Positions 1 to 8,497 of a DNA stretch of 48,353 nt are shown here, piece by piece; position 1 is the stretch's first letter; the number at the start of each line of letters is the position of its first letter. This DNA comes from Candidatus Rokubacteria bacterium GWA2_70_23 (GTDB taxonomy: Bacteria > Methylomirabilota > Methylomirabilia > Rokubacteriales > CSP1-6), in NCBI GenBank assembly GCA_001788395.1, contig MGBT01000116.1:1-48353 (forward strand). The letters run 5' to 3'. The position numbers and the translations under genes are program-made. Below the pieces are notes generated by a model, which searched no databases, was not told the origin of the DNA, and saw nothing but the letters and a program-made list of their open reading frames with translations.

Positions 1-492
1 AAGGGCAAGGCCGCGACGCGCCCGAAGCACCTGCGCTACTCGCCCATCGGCGACCGGATCTGCGAGATGGGCCGCTTCGGCCAGAAGACCGGCGCCGGCT
101 GGTACCGCTACGAGAAGGGCAGCCGCAACCCCGTCCCCGACCCGGAGATCGAGGCGCTCATCATCAGGACATCCAGGGAGCAGGGCTTCGAGCGGCGCCA
201 GATCAGCAACCAGGAGATCCTGAAGCGCTGCATGTACCCGCTGATCAACGAGGGGGCGAAGATCCTCGAGGAGGGCATCGCGATCCGCTCGAGCGACATC
301 GACGTCATCTACATCTACGGCTACGGCTTCCCCGTCTACCGCGGCGGGCCCATGTTCTACGCCGACACCGTGGGGCTCGGCCGCGTGTACGACGACATCT
401 GCGCCTTCCACAAGGCCCACGGGGAATTCTGGCAGCCGGCGCCGCTCCTCGAGCGTCTGGCGCGGGAGGGCAAGCGCTTCCGCGACCTGTAG
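1..492 (+). CDS. 3-hydroxyacyl-CoA dehydrogenase, C-terminal part (5' end outside window)
   Basis: The reading frame is open from base 1 to the TAG at 490-492, so only the last 163 codons of a longer gene are present. The protein has the FadB/FadJ-type C-terminal helical dehydrogenase repeats: GRFGQKTGAGWYRY near residue 25-38, then NEGAKILEEGIA and GYGFPVYRGGPM. These form the dimerising, substrate-facing half of the enzyme that oxidises 3-hydroxyacyl-CoA to 3-ketoacyl-CoA with NAD+ in beta-oxidation. Whether an enoyl-CoA hydratase domain is fused at the N-terminus cannot be seen. The following CaiB and enoyl-CoA hydratase genes fit an acyl-CoA catabolic cluster. Confidence 0.9.
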   Translation, partial: KGKAATRPKHLRYSPIGDRICEMGRFGQKTGAGWYRYEKGSRNPVPDPEIEALIIRTSREQGFERRQISNQEILKRCMYPLINEGAKILEEGIAIRSSDIDVIYIYGYGFPVYRGGPMFYADTVGLGRVYDDICAFHKAHGEFWQPAPLLERLAREGKRFRDL

Positions 493-514
493 CCTCGGCC
501 GCGCAGCGTCGCAC

Positions 515-543
515 TGCGACGAGGGGCCGGACCGGGCTATAAT
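515..543 (+). promoter_or_regulatory. Sigma-70-type promoter, probably giving a leaderless CaiB mRNA
   Basis: A perfect TATAAT lies at 538-543, with TGCGAC at 515-520 as a weak -35 element 17 nt upstream. The ATG at 553 is only 9 nt after the -10 box and is not preceded by a Shine-Dalgarno sequence, so transcription would begin at or very near the start codon. Confidence 0.55.
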
Positions 544-552
544 GACGCGCCC

Positions 553-1746
553 ATGGACGCTCCCCTGGCCGGTCTCCTCGTCGCCGACCTCACGCAGAAC
601 GTGGCCGGCCCCTACTGCACCCAGATCCTGGCGGACATGGGCGCGGAGGTGGTGAAGGTGGAGCGGATCGGGCGGGGTGACGACGCCCGGGCCTGGGCGC
701 CGCCCTACTGGGGCAGCGAGAGCGCCACGTTCATGGCCGTCAACCGCGGCAAGCGAAGTCTGGCCGTGGACGTCAAGGCGCGCGACGGGCTCGGGATCCT
801 CGAGCGGCTGGTGGGCCGCGCGGACGTCTTCGTCCAGTCGCTCCGCGCCGGCGCCGTCGAGGAGCTGGGGCTGGGCTGGGCGCGAGCCCAGGCCCTCAAT
901 CCTCGGCTCGTCTACTGCTCCATCGCGGCCTTCGGCCCGGCAGGGCCGTATCGCGACCGCCCCGGCTACGATCCGCTCATGCAGGCCTACTCCGGCATCA
1001 TGTCCATCACCGGCCATCCGGGGCAGCCGCCGGCGCGCGTCCCCGTGTCCCTCGTGGACATGGGGACGGGGATGTGGGCGGCGACGGCGATCCTCGCCGC
1101 GCTCCGCGAGCGCGACCGGACGGGCCGGGGCGTCGAGGTGACAACGGCGCTCTTCGACACGGCGCTGGCGTGGACCGTGTTCCAGACGAATCTCTACCTG
1201 GCCACGGGCGAGGTGCCGACCCCCCAGGGCTCCGGCACGGCCATGATCGCGCCCTACGAGGCCTTCCCCGCCCGGGACGCCTGGGTGATGATCGCCGCCG
1301 GGTCGGATGTGCTCTTCGCCAAGGCCTGCGAGGCGCTCGACGCTCCCGCCCTGGCGCGAGATCCGCGCTTCGCGGGCAACCCGAAGCGCGTGGAGCACCG
1401 CGGCGCGCTCATCGAGGCGCTCTCTGCCCTGACCCGCGCGCTGCCGGCCGAGGACCTCCTGGCGCGGCTCGCCAAAGCCGGCGTCCCCTCGGCGCCGATC
1501 CTCCGGGTGGACCAGGTGGCGGCGGAGGCCCAGACCGAGGCCAGCGGCATGCTCATCCCCGCCAAGCACCCGCGGTTACCCGGCTACCGCGCCGTGGGGC
1601 TGCCCATCAGGTGGAACGGCGAACGCCCGCCCGTCACGCGCGTGCCGCCGCTGCTCGGCGAGCACTCGGCCGAGGTCCTGGGCGAGCTCGGCTACGATCC
1701 CGACACCATCAGGAGGCTCGCGGACCACCATGTCATCGGACTATAG
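553..1746 (+). CDS. Class III CoA-transferase (CaiB/BaiF family)
   Basis: This 397-residue protein has the usual length for formyl-CoA transferase-like enzymes, which move CoA between carboxylic acids through a covalent aspartyl-CoA intermediate. Visible family features are the N-terminal DLTQNVAGPYCTQILADMGAEV Rossmann region (quoted in part: LADMGAEVVKVE), the NRGKRSLAVD segment, GYDPLMQAYSG, and the catalytic aspartate in VSLVDMGTGMW at about residue 169. The substrate cannot be inferred from sequence. The 3' end overlaps the enoyl-CoA hydratase start by 17 nt, so the two are translationally linked. It has its own promoter just upstream. Confidence 0.93.
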   Translation: MDAPLAGLLVADLTQNVAGPYCTQILADMGAEVVKVERIGRGDDARAWAPPYWGSESATFMAVNRGKRSLAVDVKARDGLGILERLVGRADVFVQSLRAGAVEELGLGWARAQALNPRLVYCSIAAFGPAGPYRDRPGYDPLMQAYSGIMSITGHPGQPPARVPVSLVDMGTGMWAATAILAALRERDRTGRGVEVTTALFDTALAWTVFQTNLYLATGEVPTPQGSGTAMIAPYEAFPARDAWVMIAAGSDVLFAKACEALDAPALARDPRFAGNPKRVEHRGALIEALSALTRALPAEDLLARLAKAGVPSAPILRVDQVAAEAQTEASGMLIPAKHPRLPGYRAVGLPIRWNGERPPVTRVPPLLGEHSAEVLGELGYDPDTIRRLADHHVIGL

Positions 1747-2524
1747 GACGCTCAACGTCACCCGCTCGGCCGACGGCTTCGTGGCCACGGTGGAGCTCTG
1801 CCGGCCCGAGGCGCTGAACGCCATGAACACGGCCATGGGCGAGGATCTCCTGCGCTGCTTCGAGGGCTTTCAGTGGGACCGCACCATGCGCGCGGTGGTC
1901 TTCACGGGCGCGGGCGACAGGGCCTTCTCCGTGGGCGGCGACCTCAAGGAGCGCGAGGGCATGACGGACGAGACCTGGCGCGCCCAGCACCAGATCTTCG
2001 AGGAGGCCACCTTCCGCGTGCTGCGCTGCCCCGTGCCGGTGATCGCCGCCGTGGAGGGCTTCGCGCTGGGGGGCGGCTGCGAGCTGGCCACGGCCTCCGA
2101 CTTCATCGTCGCCGGCGAGACGGCGGTCTTCGCCGTGCCGGAGGTGACGCGCGGGATCTTCCCGGGCGTGGGCGGCACCCAGTACCTGCCCCGCATCGTG
2201 GGCGGCCCGCTGGCCAGGGAGATGATCTTCACGGGACGGCGGGTGCCGGCGCAGGAGGCGAAGGCCATCGGCCTGGTGAACCACCTGGTGCCGAAGGGCC
2301 AGGCGCGGGCCAAGGCGCTGGAGATCGCCGCCACCATCGCCGAGAACGGCCCCGTGGCCGTGCGCCAGGCCAAGAAGGCCATCGCCTGGGGGAGCGAGAC
2401 CGACCTCTGGACGGGCCTCACGCTCTCCATCGAGGCCTACAACAACACCGTCACGACGGAAGACCGCCTCGAGGGTGTCCGCGCATTCAACGAGAAGCGA
2501 AAGCCTCGCTTCCAGGGCCGCTAG
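1730..2524 (+). CDS. Enoyl-CoA hydratase/isomerase (crotonase family)
   Basis: The 264-residue product is a full-length crotonase-fold protein that hydrates trans-2-enoyl-CoA. The oxyanion-hole and catalytic regions are intact: ALGGGCELATASDF carries the first catalytic glutamate and VPEVTRGIFPGVGGTQ the second, so hydratase rather than isomerase-only activity is likely. The ATG lies inside the 3' end of the CaiB gene. The following acyl-CoA dehydrogenase begins 10 nt after the stop. Substrate is probably a short or branched acyl-CoA, judged only from neighbours. Confidence 0.93.
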   Translation: MSSDYRTLNVTRSADGFVATVELCRPEALNAMNTAMGEDLLRCFEGFQWDRTMRAVVFTGAGDRAFSVGGDLKEREGMTDETWRAQHQIFEEATFRVLRCPVPVIAAVEGFALGGGCELATASDFIVAGETAVFAVPEVTRGIFPGVGGTQYLPRIVGGPLAREMIFTGRRVPAQEAKAIGLVNHLVPKGQARAKALEIAATIAENGPVAVRQAKKAIAWGSETDLWTGLTLSIEAYNNTVTTEDRLEGVRAFNEKRKPRFQGR

Positions 2525-2534
2525 GAGACACACC

Positions 2535-3701
2535 ATGGCCGACATGTCATTCGCCCTGACCGACGAGCAGAAGGCCCTCAAGGCCGCCGTGTACGAGCTC
2601 TGCAAGCAGTACCCGCCGCAGTACTGGCGGGACCTCGACACGCGCCGCGAGTACCCCGACGCCTTCGTCACCGAGCTGACCAAAGCCGGCTACCTGGCGG
2701 TCCTGATCCCCCACGAGTACGGCGGCGCGGGGCTCGGGATCATGGAGGCGGCGCTCATCCTGGAGGAGATCAACCGCTCGGGCGGCAACGCCGGCGCCTG
2801 CCACGCGCAGATGTACATCATGGGCACGGTGCTCCGCCACGGCTCCGATGCGCAGAAGCGGCAGTACCTGCCCAAGCTCGCCACGGGCGAGCTGAGACTG
2901 CAAGCCTTCGGCGTCACCGAGCCCAACGCGGGATCGGACACGACGAAGCTGCAGACCACGGCCGTCCGCCGGGGCGATCGCTACGTGGTCAACGGGCAGA
3001 AGATGTTCATCTCCCGCGTGCTCCAGTCCGACCTGATGCTCCTGCTCGCGCGCACCACGCCGGTGGACCAGCTGAAGCGGAAGACGGACGGGCTGAGCGT
3101 CTTCCTCGTGGACATCCGCAGCCTCAAGGGGCTCGAGGTGCGGCCGCTGCGCATGATGATGAACCACTCCACCAACGCGCTGTTCTTCGACAACATGGAG
3201 ATCCCCGCCGACAGCCTCGTCGGGCAGGAGGGCAAGGGCTTCTCCTATATCCTCGACGGCATGAACGCCGAGCGCATCCTCGTCGCCTCCGACTCGCTGG
3301 GCGACGCGCGCTGGTTCATCGAGAAGGCTGTGGCCTACGCGAGCCAGCGCGTGATCTTCGGCAAGCCCATCGGCGCCAACCAGGGCGTGCAGTTCCCCAT
3401 CGCGCGGGCCCACATGGCGGTGGAGGCCGCCGACCTCATGCGCACCAAGGCGGCGCGGCTCTTCGATGCGAGCATCCCCTGCGGCGCCGAGGCCAACATG
3501 GCCAAGTACCTGGCCTCCGAGGCGGCCCTGCAGGCCGGGGACGCCTGCATCGACTGCCACGGGGGGTACGGCTTCGCCGAGGAGTACGACATCGAGCGCA
3601 AGTTCCGCGAGTCGCGCCTCTACCGGGCGGCGCCCATCAACAACAACCTGATCATGGCCTTCGTCGGCGAGCACGTGCTCGGCATGCCGCGCTCGTACTG
3701 A
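2535..3701 (+). CDS. Acyl-CoA dehydrogenase, isovaleryl/long-chain type active site
   Basis: A 388-residue FAD-dependent acyl-CoA dehydrogenase. The frame is open further upstream, but ATG 2535 is preceded by AGGAGA at 2523-2528, which fixes the start. FAD/substrate motifs are present: FGVTEPNAGSDTTK, SQRVIFGKPIGANQ and CHGGYGFAEEYDIER. The usual catalytic glutamate near the C-terminus (YEGT in medium-chain enzymes) is replaced by YRAAP. A glutamate in DGMNAERILVA, about residue 245, sits where isovaleryl-CoA dehydrogenase carries its base, so the enzyme should still be active. With the downstream HMG-CoA lyase-like gene this suggests branched-chain (leucine-type) acid breakdown. Confidence 0.92.
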   Translation: MADMSFALTDEQKALKAAVYELCKQYPPQYWRDLDTRREYPDAFVTELTKAGYLAVLIPHEYGGAGLGIMEAALILEEINRSGGNAGACHAQMYIMGTVLRHGSDAQKRQYLPKLATGELRLQAFGVTEPNAGSDTTKLQTTAVRRGDRYVVNGQKMFISRVLQSDLMLLLARTTPVDQLKRKTDGLSVFLVDIRSLKGLEVRPLRMMMNHSTNALFFDNMEIPADSLVGQEGKGFSYILDGMNAERILVASDSLGDARWFIEKAVAYASQRVIFGKPIGANQGVQFPIARAHMAVEAADLMRTKAARLFDASIPCGAEANMAKYLASEAALQAGDACIDCHGGYGFAEEYDIERKFRESRLYRAAPINNNLIMAFVGEHVLGMPRSY

Positions 3702-3713
3702 GGAACACACCCC

Positions 3714-4670
3714 ATGAAGCTCGCAAAGCGCGTGACGATCTGCGAGGTGGGGACACGGGACGGGTTCCAGATCGAGCCCGCCTTCATCCCGACGGTGCAG
3801 AAGATCGAGGTGGTGGACCGCCTCTCGGCCACCGGAATGCCCCGGATCGAGGTGACGTCCTTCGTCTCTCCCAAGGCCGTCCCCCAGCTCCGGGACGCCG
3901 AGGAGGTGATGGCGAGGATCGCGCGCCGCCCCGGCACCGTGTACTCGGCCCTGGTGCCGAACGACAAGGGCGCGGTGCGGGCGGTGGACGCGCGGGTGGA
4001 CGAGATCCACACCGTGATCTCGGCCAGCGAGAGCCACAACCTCGCCAACGTGAACATGACCATCGCCGAGTCCATGGTGAAGCTCCGCGCCGTGGTCGAG
4101 GTGGCCCGGCGGTCCCGCGTGGCGATCGCGGCCGGCATCTCGTGTGCCTTCGGCTGCCCCTTCGAGGGCGAGGTGCCGGTGGACCGGCTCGAGTCCGTGG
4201 TGGCGCGGCTGGTGGATCTGGGCGCAACGGGCATCGGGCTCGCCGACACCACCGGCATGGCCAACCCGGCCCAGGTGGCGCGGGTGCTCGAGCGGCTGAT
4301 GCCTCGCTTTCCAGGGATCGAGTGGACGCTTCACACCCACGACACGCGCGCCATGGCCATCCCGAACGTCCTCGCCGCCATGGAGATGGGCGTGACCCAG
4401 CTCGACGCCTCGATCGGAGGGCTCGGCGGCTGTCCCTTCGCCCCGGGCGCCTCGGGCAATGTCTGCACCGAGGACCTGATCCACTGCCTGCACGCCATGG
4501 GCGTCGGCACGGGCGTGGATCTCGACGCCCTCATCGCGACCTCGAAGCGCGTGCAGGAGATCGTGGGGCGCCCGCTGCCGGGCCAGATCGTCAAGGCCGG
4601 AAAGTGGGACCGGCGCTATCCCCTGCCCGACGGCGTCCAGGCGCGCGTTGCCGCGCTGGGTGCTTCGTGA
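3714..4670 (+). CDS. Hydroxymethylglutaryl-CoA lyase-like enzyme
   Basis: The 318-residue protein belongs to the DRE-TIM metallolyase (HMGL-like) family. Visible are the N-terminal EVGTRDGFQIE metal/substrate motif, HTHDTRAMA with two metal-ligand histidines, and the C-terminal GGLGGCPFAPGASGN loop whose cysteine is catalytic in HMG-CoA lyases. It would cleave 3-hydroxy-3-methylglutaryl-CoA to acetyl-CoA and acetoacetate, the last step of leucine breakdown, though related acyl-CoA lyases share these motifs. AGGA at 3702-3705 precedes the ATG. Its stop overlaps the next gene's GTG. Confidence 0.9.
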   Translation: MKLAKRVTICEVGTRDGFQIEPAFIPTVQKIEVVDRLSATGMPRIEVTSFVSPKAVPQLRDAEEVMARIARRPGTVYSALVPNDKGAVRAVDARVDEIHTVISASESHNLANVNMTIAESMVKLRAVVEVARRSRVAIAAGISCAFGCPFEGEVPVDRLESVVARLVDLGATGIGLADTTGMANPAQVARVLERLMPRFPGIEWTLHTHDTRAMAIPNVLAAMEMGVTQLDASIGGLGGCPFAPGASGNVCTEDLIHCLHAMGVGTGVDLDALIATSKRVQEIVGRPLPGQIVKAGKWDRRYPLPDGVQARVAALGAS

Positions 4671-5224
4671 CCAAGGCCGCGCTGCGCATGCTGCGCCTGA
4701 TGGACCGCGCGGTCAGCGCGTGGCACATCCCCGTCATCGGCAAGGAGAAAGGACGCGTCCTCCGCCGGCTCCTGGCCAGATACGAGCCCCGTCGCGGCGT
4801 CGAGGTCGGCACGCTCTTCGGTTACTCCGCCATCCTCGTGGGCGGCAGCCTGCCGCGCGGCGGGCGGCTCACCTGCGTGGAGCAGAACGCCTACCTCGCC
4901 AAGTTCGCCGCCCGCAACATCGAGGAGGCGGGGCTCGGGGGCCGCGTGAAGGTGGTCGTGGGGGATGCGCTCCGCGTGCTGCCCATGCTGCGCGGCCCCG
5001 TGGACTTCCTCCTGATCGACGCCCGGAAGGAGGACTACCTCGACTACCTGAGGGCCGTGGAGCTGCGGCTCCGGAAGGGCGCCCTCGTGGTGGCCGACAA
5101 CACCGGGGTCTTCCGCCGAGAGGTCAAGGGCTACCTGGCCCACGTTCGCGGCAATGGCCGCTACGAGAGCCGCGAGTACGACTTCGGGACCGACTGCATG
5201 GAAGTCTCCGTGGTCCGCGGGTAG
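4667..5224 (+). CDS. Class I SAM-dependent methyltransferase (O-methyltransferase-like)
   Basis: The start is taken as GTG 4667, which overlaps the HMG-CoA lyase stop as GTGA; ATG 4688 is an alternative. The 185-residue product has a compact Rossmann methyltransferase core: EVGTLFGYSAILVG (SAM-binding loop), LTCVEQNAYLAKFA (acidic residue for ribose), and VDFLLIDARKEDYLDYL followed by LVVADNTGV. That layout resembles family-3 catechol/caffeoyl-CoA O-methyltransferases. The acceptor is unknown, and its role within an acyl-CoA gene cluster is unclear. Confidence 0.82.
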   Translation: MTKAALRMLRLMDRAVSAWHIPVIGKEKGRVLRRLLARYEPRRGVEVGTLFGYSAILVGGSLPRGGRLTCVEQNAYLAKFAARNIEEAGLGGRVKVVVGDALRVLPMLRGPVDFLLIDARKEDYLDYLRAVELRLRKGALVVADNTGVFRREVKGYLAHVRGNGRYESREYDFGTDCMEVSVVRG

Positions 5225-5229
5225 GTCGA

Positions 5230-5733
5230 ATGTTCGACGAGCGCCTCGACCCCGAATTCGTCAAGCACCTCTTCGAGACGACGGACATCGTGCGGAAGCC
5301 CGTGACCGGCATCATCGCCGGCTACCACGTGCTGCCCTATATCCTGGTAGGGCCCCAGGAGGACCGGCCGGCGCGCTCGGTGGAGATCCGCGGGAAGATC
5401 AAGGTCTCCCCGCGGCTGGTGCTCGCGCCCGGGCGCGCCGGGCAGACCTACGGGGATCTCTTCAAGGAGTCGGAGGTGATGGACCGGGCGCTGGTGGCGC
5501 GGGTCTTCTCCTTCATGTACTCCTCGCGGCACCAGGTCACGCTCGAGAGCGAGGACCTCTCCATCCAGCGGTGGGACCGGGACCCGCAGGCCCAGATCGA
5601 GCGCGCGCTCGACGAGCTGACGCAGCGGGAAGTCATCAACACGGGGGTCATCCTGTCGCCCAACGTCCGCTTCTACCCCGTGTCGCTCGACCGCTTCATC
5701 ACGGAGATCCTCGACCAGGAGTTCCGGCACTAG
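5230..5733 (+). CDS. Conserved-looking protein of unknown function, 167 aa
   Basis: ATG 5230 follows the methyltransferase stop by 5 nt, and codon use matches its neighbours, so this is very likely a real gene. I do not recognise a family. The protein has no signal peptide or membrane segment. It begins FDERLDPEFVKHLFETTDIV, continues with a beta-rich region (GIIAGYHVLPYILVG, EIRGKIKVSPRLVLAP) and ends in predicted helices (QIERALDELTQREVINTG, LDRFITEILDQEFRH). It is the last gene of the co-directional run starting at 553. Confidence 0.75.
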   Translation: MFDERLDPEFVKHLFETTDIVRKPVTGIIAGYHVLPYILVGPQEDRPARSVEIRGKIKVSPRLVLAPGRAGQTYGDLFKESEVMDRALVARVFSFMYSSRHQVTLESEDLSIQRWDRDPQAQIERALDELTQREVINTGVILSPNVRFYPVSLDRFITEILDQEFRH

Positions 5734-5790
5734 CCTCAATGCCACTTAGTTAACCGCATTCGTAAATGTTGGCAAGACCTTAGCCTCCCA

Positions 5791-5820
5791 ATCCCTTGCA
5801 CCTCTGGAGGTGCAAGGGAT
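5791..5820. repeat. Near-perfect 30-bp palindrome
   Basis: Two 14-bp arms, ATCCCTTGCACCTC and its exact reverse complement, flank a central TG. No T-run follows, so it is not a typical intrinsic terminator, although it sits 58 nt after a stop codon. The surrounding 100 bases are noticeably AT-richer than the coding DNA. It may be a transposon end, a recombinase site or an RNA-folding element. Confidence 0.6.
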
Positions 5821-5856
5821 TGAAGACCAGCCCCCGCGTCCTGAGCGCGGGAGCGC

Positions 5857-6048
5857 GTGGACTCGCTGCGATTGATCATCTGCGCCCGACTGGAGTGTCG
5901 CCAGCAGTGTGTCCTGTGTCGGGTCTGCGACCGCGGGCAACGAGACTGCTCGCGCGCCTGCGCCGCCGTGGCGCGGCGACGCACGCTCCAAGACGCCGGC
6001 CGCTGCTATCAGCGGAGCCGCCCTGGCCGGTTTCGGCACGCGGCCCTT
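5857..6048 (+). pseudogene. Remnant of a Cys-rich insertion-sequence-associated small protein
   Basis: The translation from 5857 contains CRQQCVLCRVCDRGQRDCSR, then ARRRTLQDAGRCYQRSRPGR and HAA. I recall this pattern (CxxCDRGQxxC, AGRxYQxSRxGRxxHAA) from short zinc-finger-like proteins found beside IS21/IS66-type elements, but I could not search for it. The match stops at about 6048 where the expected arginine-rich tail is lost, probably by frameshift. The frame then runs on without stops into the cyclase gene. No transposase is visible. The next 210 bases (6049-6258) hold nothing I recognise. Confidence 0.5.
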
Positions 6049-6258
6049 GACGACGCCCCTGTCCCGGGAGCAGGATCGCCGCAGGCCCCGGATCAGAGCC
6101 GGGCGGTCTCGGCTCCAGGGAGGGCGTCCGGGGCCGGCGGCTCGGCGACGCTGGGGTCTTTCAGGGGGTCCTGGATGCCCGCTGCATGGGGCCGCGTGAT
6201 GCGAACTGGCGTTAATGTCTCCTATGGGCTCGGCCGCGGGGACGGGGAAGCCGCGATC

Positions 6259-8481
6259 GTGTTCCTGCCCGCCGGTGGTCTCGCCCTCCGCGCCCGGCGT
6301 GCGCTCCGGGGCGTCCTCCTCGGCGTGGCCGCCGGCCTAGTGGCGGCGGCCGCGGCCCACCTCCCCCTCCTCGACACCTGGGAGCGGAAGACCCTCGACG
6401 CGAGGATCCGGGCCTTCGCGCATCCCGGCCGCGCTGATGCGGGCATCGTCGCCGTCGTCGTCGACCAGACCTCCCTCGACGTCATCGCCGCTCGCCGCGA
6501 GGATGGCGGCCTCGAGCAGGGCTGGCCCTGGCCGCGCGACTACCACGCCATCGTGCTTCGCTACCTGATCGATTCCGGCGTCCGGGCGGTGGGGGTTGAC
6601 CTCATCTTCAGCGAGACCAGTATCTACACCCAGCTCGGCGTCGCGGAGGACGACCTGGAACTGGCGCGGGCCACCGCGGAAGGCCCGGTGGTCCACGCCG
6701 TCACGCTCACGCGGGAGTCAGCCCGGACGGGCGTGATCCATGCTGACCGGGACTGGCCGGAGGCGCTCCGGTCCGGACGATTCACGCGGCCCGTGGGCGC
6801 CGCCGGCCGCGAGACGTTCAACAAGGCGACGCTGCCGGTCGGGCCGCTGCTCCAGACGGCGCGCGGCCTCGGCTGGATCGGCTTCGAGCCCGATGACGAC
6901 GGCACGTATCGCGGCCTCCGCCCGGCGGCCATCTACGCGCCCCTCGACAGCCCGGAGGCCGTGGAGCTGTGGTCCATGCCGGTGGCCCTGGCCGCCGTCC
7001 TCGGCCAGACCATCGACGTGGCCCCCGGCCGCCCCGCGGGGCAGGGGTTCGCCGTCGGAGGCCGGAGCATGCCCCTCGACGAGGACGGCCGCATGCTCCT
7101 CCGCTTCCACGGCGGCGAGGGCACCTACCGGCAGTTCTCCTTCGCCACCGTCCTCGACGCCGCGCGACGGTATGCCCTCGGCCACCCGACGCCCCTGGTC
7201 CCGCCCGCCGTGTTCCGGGACAAGGTGGTCGTGGTGGGCGCCACCGCCGCGGGACTCCTGGACCTGCGGGCGACCTCCATCGGGGGCCTGCTGCCCGCCT
7301 ACCTCATCCACGCCACCGCGCTCGACAACCTGCTCCACGGCGATGCCCTGCGCCGGCCCCCCTGGCGGTTTCGCATCGCGACCCTCCTGGCGCTGGCCGG
7401 CCTCGGGGGCCTGCTCGTGGCCATGACGCAGTCACTCCGGGCGGGCGCCGTGGCCGCGCTCGGACCCGGCCTCCTCTACACGGCGGCGGTCCTGGCGGCC
7501 TTCGACGCCCAAGGGATCTGGCTCGACCTCGTGGCCCCGGCCCTGGCGGTGGGGCTTGCCTATGTCGGCGCCTCGGGCTATGGCCACCTCACCGAAGGCC
7601 GCGAGCGACGCTTCCTCCGTTCGGCCTTCTCGCGCTACCTGGCGCCCGAGGTGGTCGAGGCCCTGGTCTCGCAGCCGGGCAGGCTGGCCTTGGGCGGGGA
7701 GACCCGCGAGCTGACCGTCATGTTCGCGGACGTCGCGGGCTTCACGGCGCTGGGGGAGCGGCTCGATCCGCCGCGGCTGGTCGAGCTGATGAACGAGTGC
7801 TTCACCGAGGTGACCGGCGCGATCCAGAGCCAGGGCGGGACCGTGGACAAGTTCATCGGCGATGCCGTGATGGCGTTCTGGAACGCGCCGGTGACCCAGC
7901 CCGACCATGCCGCCCGCGCGTGCCGGGCGGCGCGCGACCTGCTCGAGGCCGTTGCGCGCCTGAGCAACCGCTGGTCGGCGCGCGGGCTGCCGCCCATCTC
8001 GATGCGGGTGGGCCTCGCGACGGGCCCGGGCCTGGTCGGCAACGTGGGGTCGCAGACGAAGTTCAACTACACGGTGATGGGAGATACCGTCAACCTGGCC
8101 TCGCGGCTCGAGGGCGCGGCCAAGGTCTACGACGTGCTGAGCCTCGTGGCGGGCGACACGGTGGCGGCCGCCGCGGGCGCCGTCGAGGCGCGTGAGCTGG
8201 ACCGGCTCCAGGTCACGGGTCGTTCGGAGGCGGTTCCCGTGTTCGAGATCCTGCCGGCCCGGCCCGGTGCCGACCTCACGGAAGCGTGCGAGCATTACAC
8301 CCAGGGGTTGGGGGCCTACCGCCTGAGGGCCTTCGGCGAGGCGGCGAAGCGCTTCGAGGCGGCGCTGGCTGCCAACCCCGACGACGGCCCGGCCCGGGAG
8401 ATGCGGGACCGGTGCCTCGCGTTCCTGGCGAGTCCGCCGCCGAACGAGTGGCGGGGCGAGCATGTGCTGACCGAGAAATGA
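6259..8481 (+). CDS. CHASE2-domain adenylate/guanylate cyclase
   Basis: The frame is open far upstream, but homology begins only near 6259, where a GTG follows GGGGAAG; ATG 6199 is the alternative. The product is about 740 residues. An N-terminal membrane segment precedes a periplasmic CHASE2 sensor domain (about 40-340; VAVVVDQTSLDVI, RAVGVDLIFSE). Two or three membrane segments follow, then a class III cyclase domain from about residue 455. Both metal aspartates are present (LTVMFADVAGFTALG and FIGDAVMAFWNAP) with the NLASRLEG transition-state residues. A TPR-like tail (HYTQGLGAYRLRAFGEAAKR) ends the protein. It probably converts an envelope signal into cAMP. The SH3b gene follows within 16 nt. 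Confidence 0.9.
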   Translation: MFLPAGGLALRARRALRGVLLGVAAGLVAAAAAHLPLLDTWERKTLDARIRAFAHPGRADAGIVAVVVDQTSLDVIAARREDGGLEQGWPWPRDYHAIVLRYLIDSGVRAVGVDLIFSETSIYTQLGVAEDDLELARATAEGPVVHAVTLTRESARTGVIHADRDWPEALRSGRFTRPVGAAGRETFNKATLPVGPLLQTARGLGWIGFEPDDDGTYRGLRPAAIYAPLDSPEAVELWSMPVALAAVLGQTIDVAPGRPAGQGFAVGGRSMPLDEDGRMLLRFHGGEGTYRQFSFATVLDAARRYALGHPTPLVPPAVFRDKVVVVGATAAGLLDLRATSIGGLLPAYLIHATALDNLLHGDALRRPPWRFRIATLLALAGLGGLLVAMTQSLRAGAVAALGPGLLYTAAVLAAFDAQGIWLDLVAPALAVGLAYVGASGYGHLTEGRERRFLRSAFSRYLAPEVVEALVSQPGRLALGGETRELTVMFADVAGFTALGERLDPPRLVELMNECFTEVTGAIQSQGGTVDKFIGDAVMAFWNAPVTQPDHAARACRAARDLLEAVARLSNRWSARGLPPISMRVGLATGPGLVGNVGSQTKFNYTVMGDTVNLASRLEGAAKVYDVLSLVAGDTVAAAAGAVEARELDRLQVTGRSEAVPVFEILPARPGADLTEACEHYTQGLGAYRLRAFGEAAKRFEAALAANPDDGPAREMRDRCLAFLASPPPNEWRGEHVLTEK

Positions 8482-8497
8482 AGGGACGGAGGGAGCC

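Noticed and set aside
2547-4493. A 648-codon open frame on the minus strand opposite the acyl-CoA dehydrogenase and lyase genes
   Set aside because: It is rich in His/Arg/Gly/Asp/Val, has no domain, and mirrors third-position GC bias of the plus-strand genes, so it is an antisense shadow.
5791-5820. Palindrome as an intrinsic terminator
   Set aside because: The arms leave only 2 nt for a loop and no T-run follows in either direction, so a standard Rho-independent terminator is not supported.
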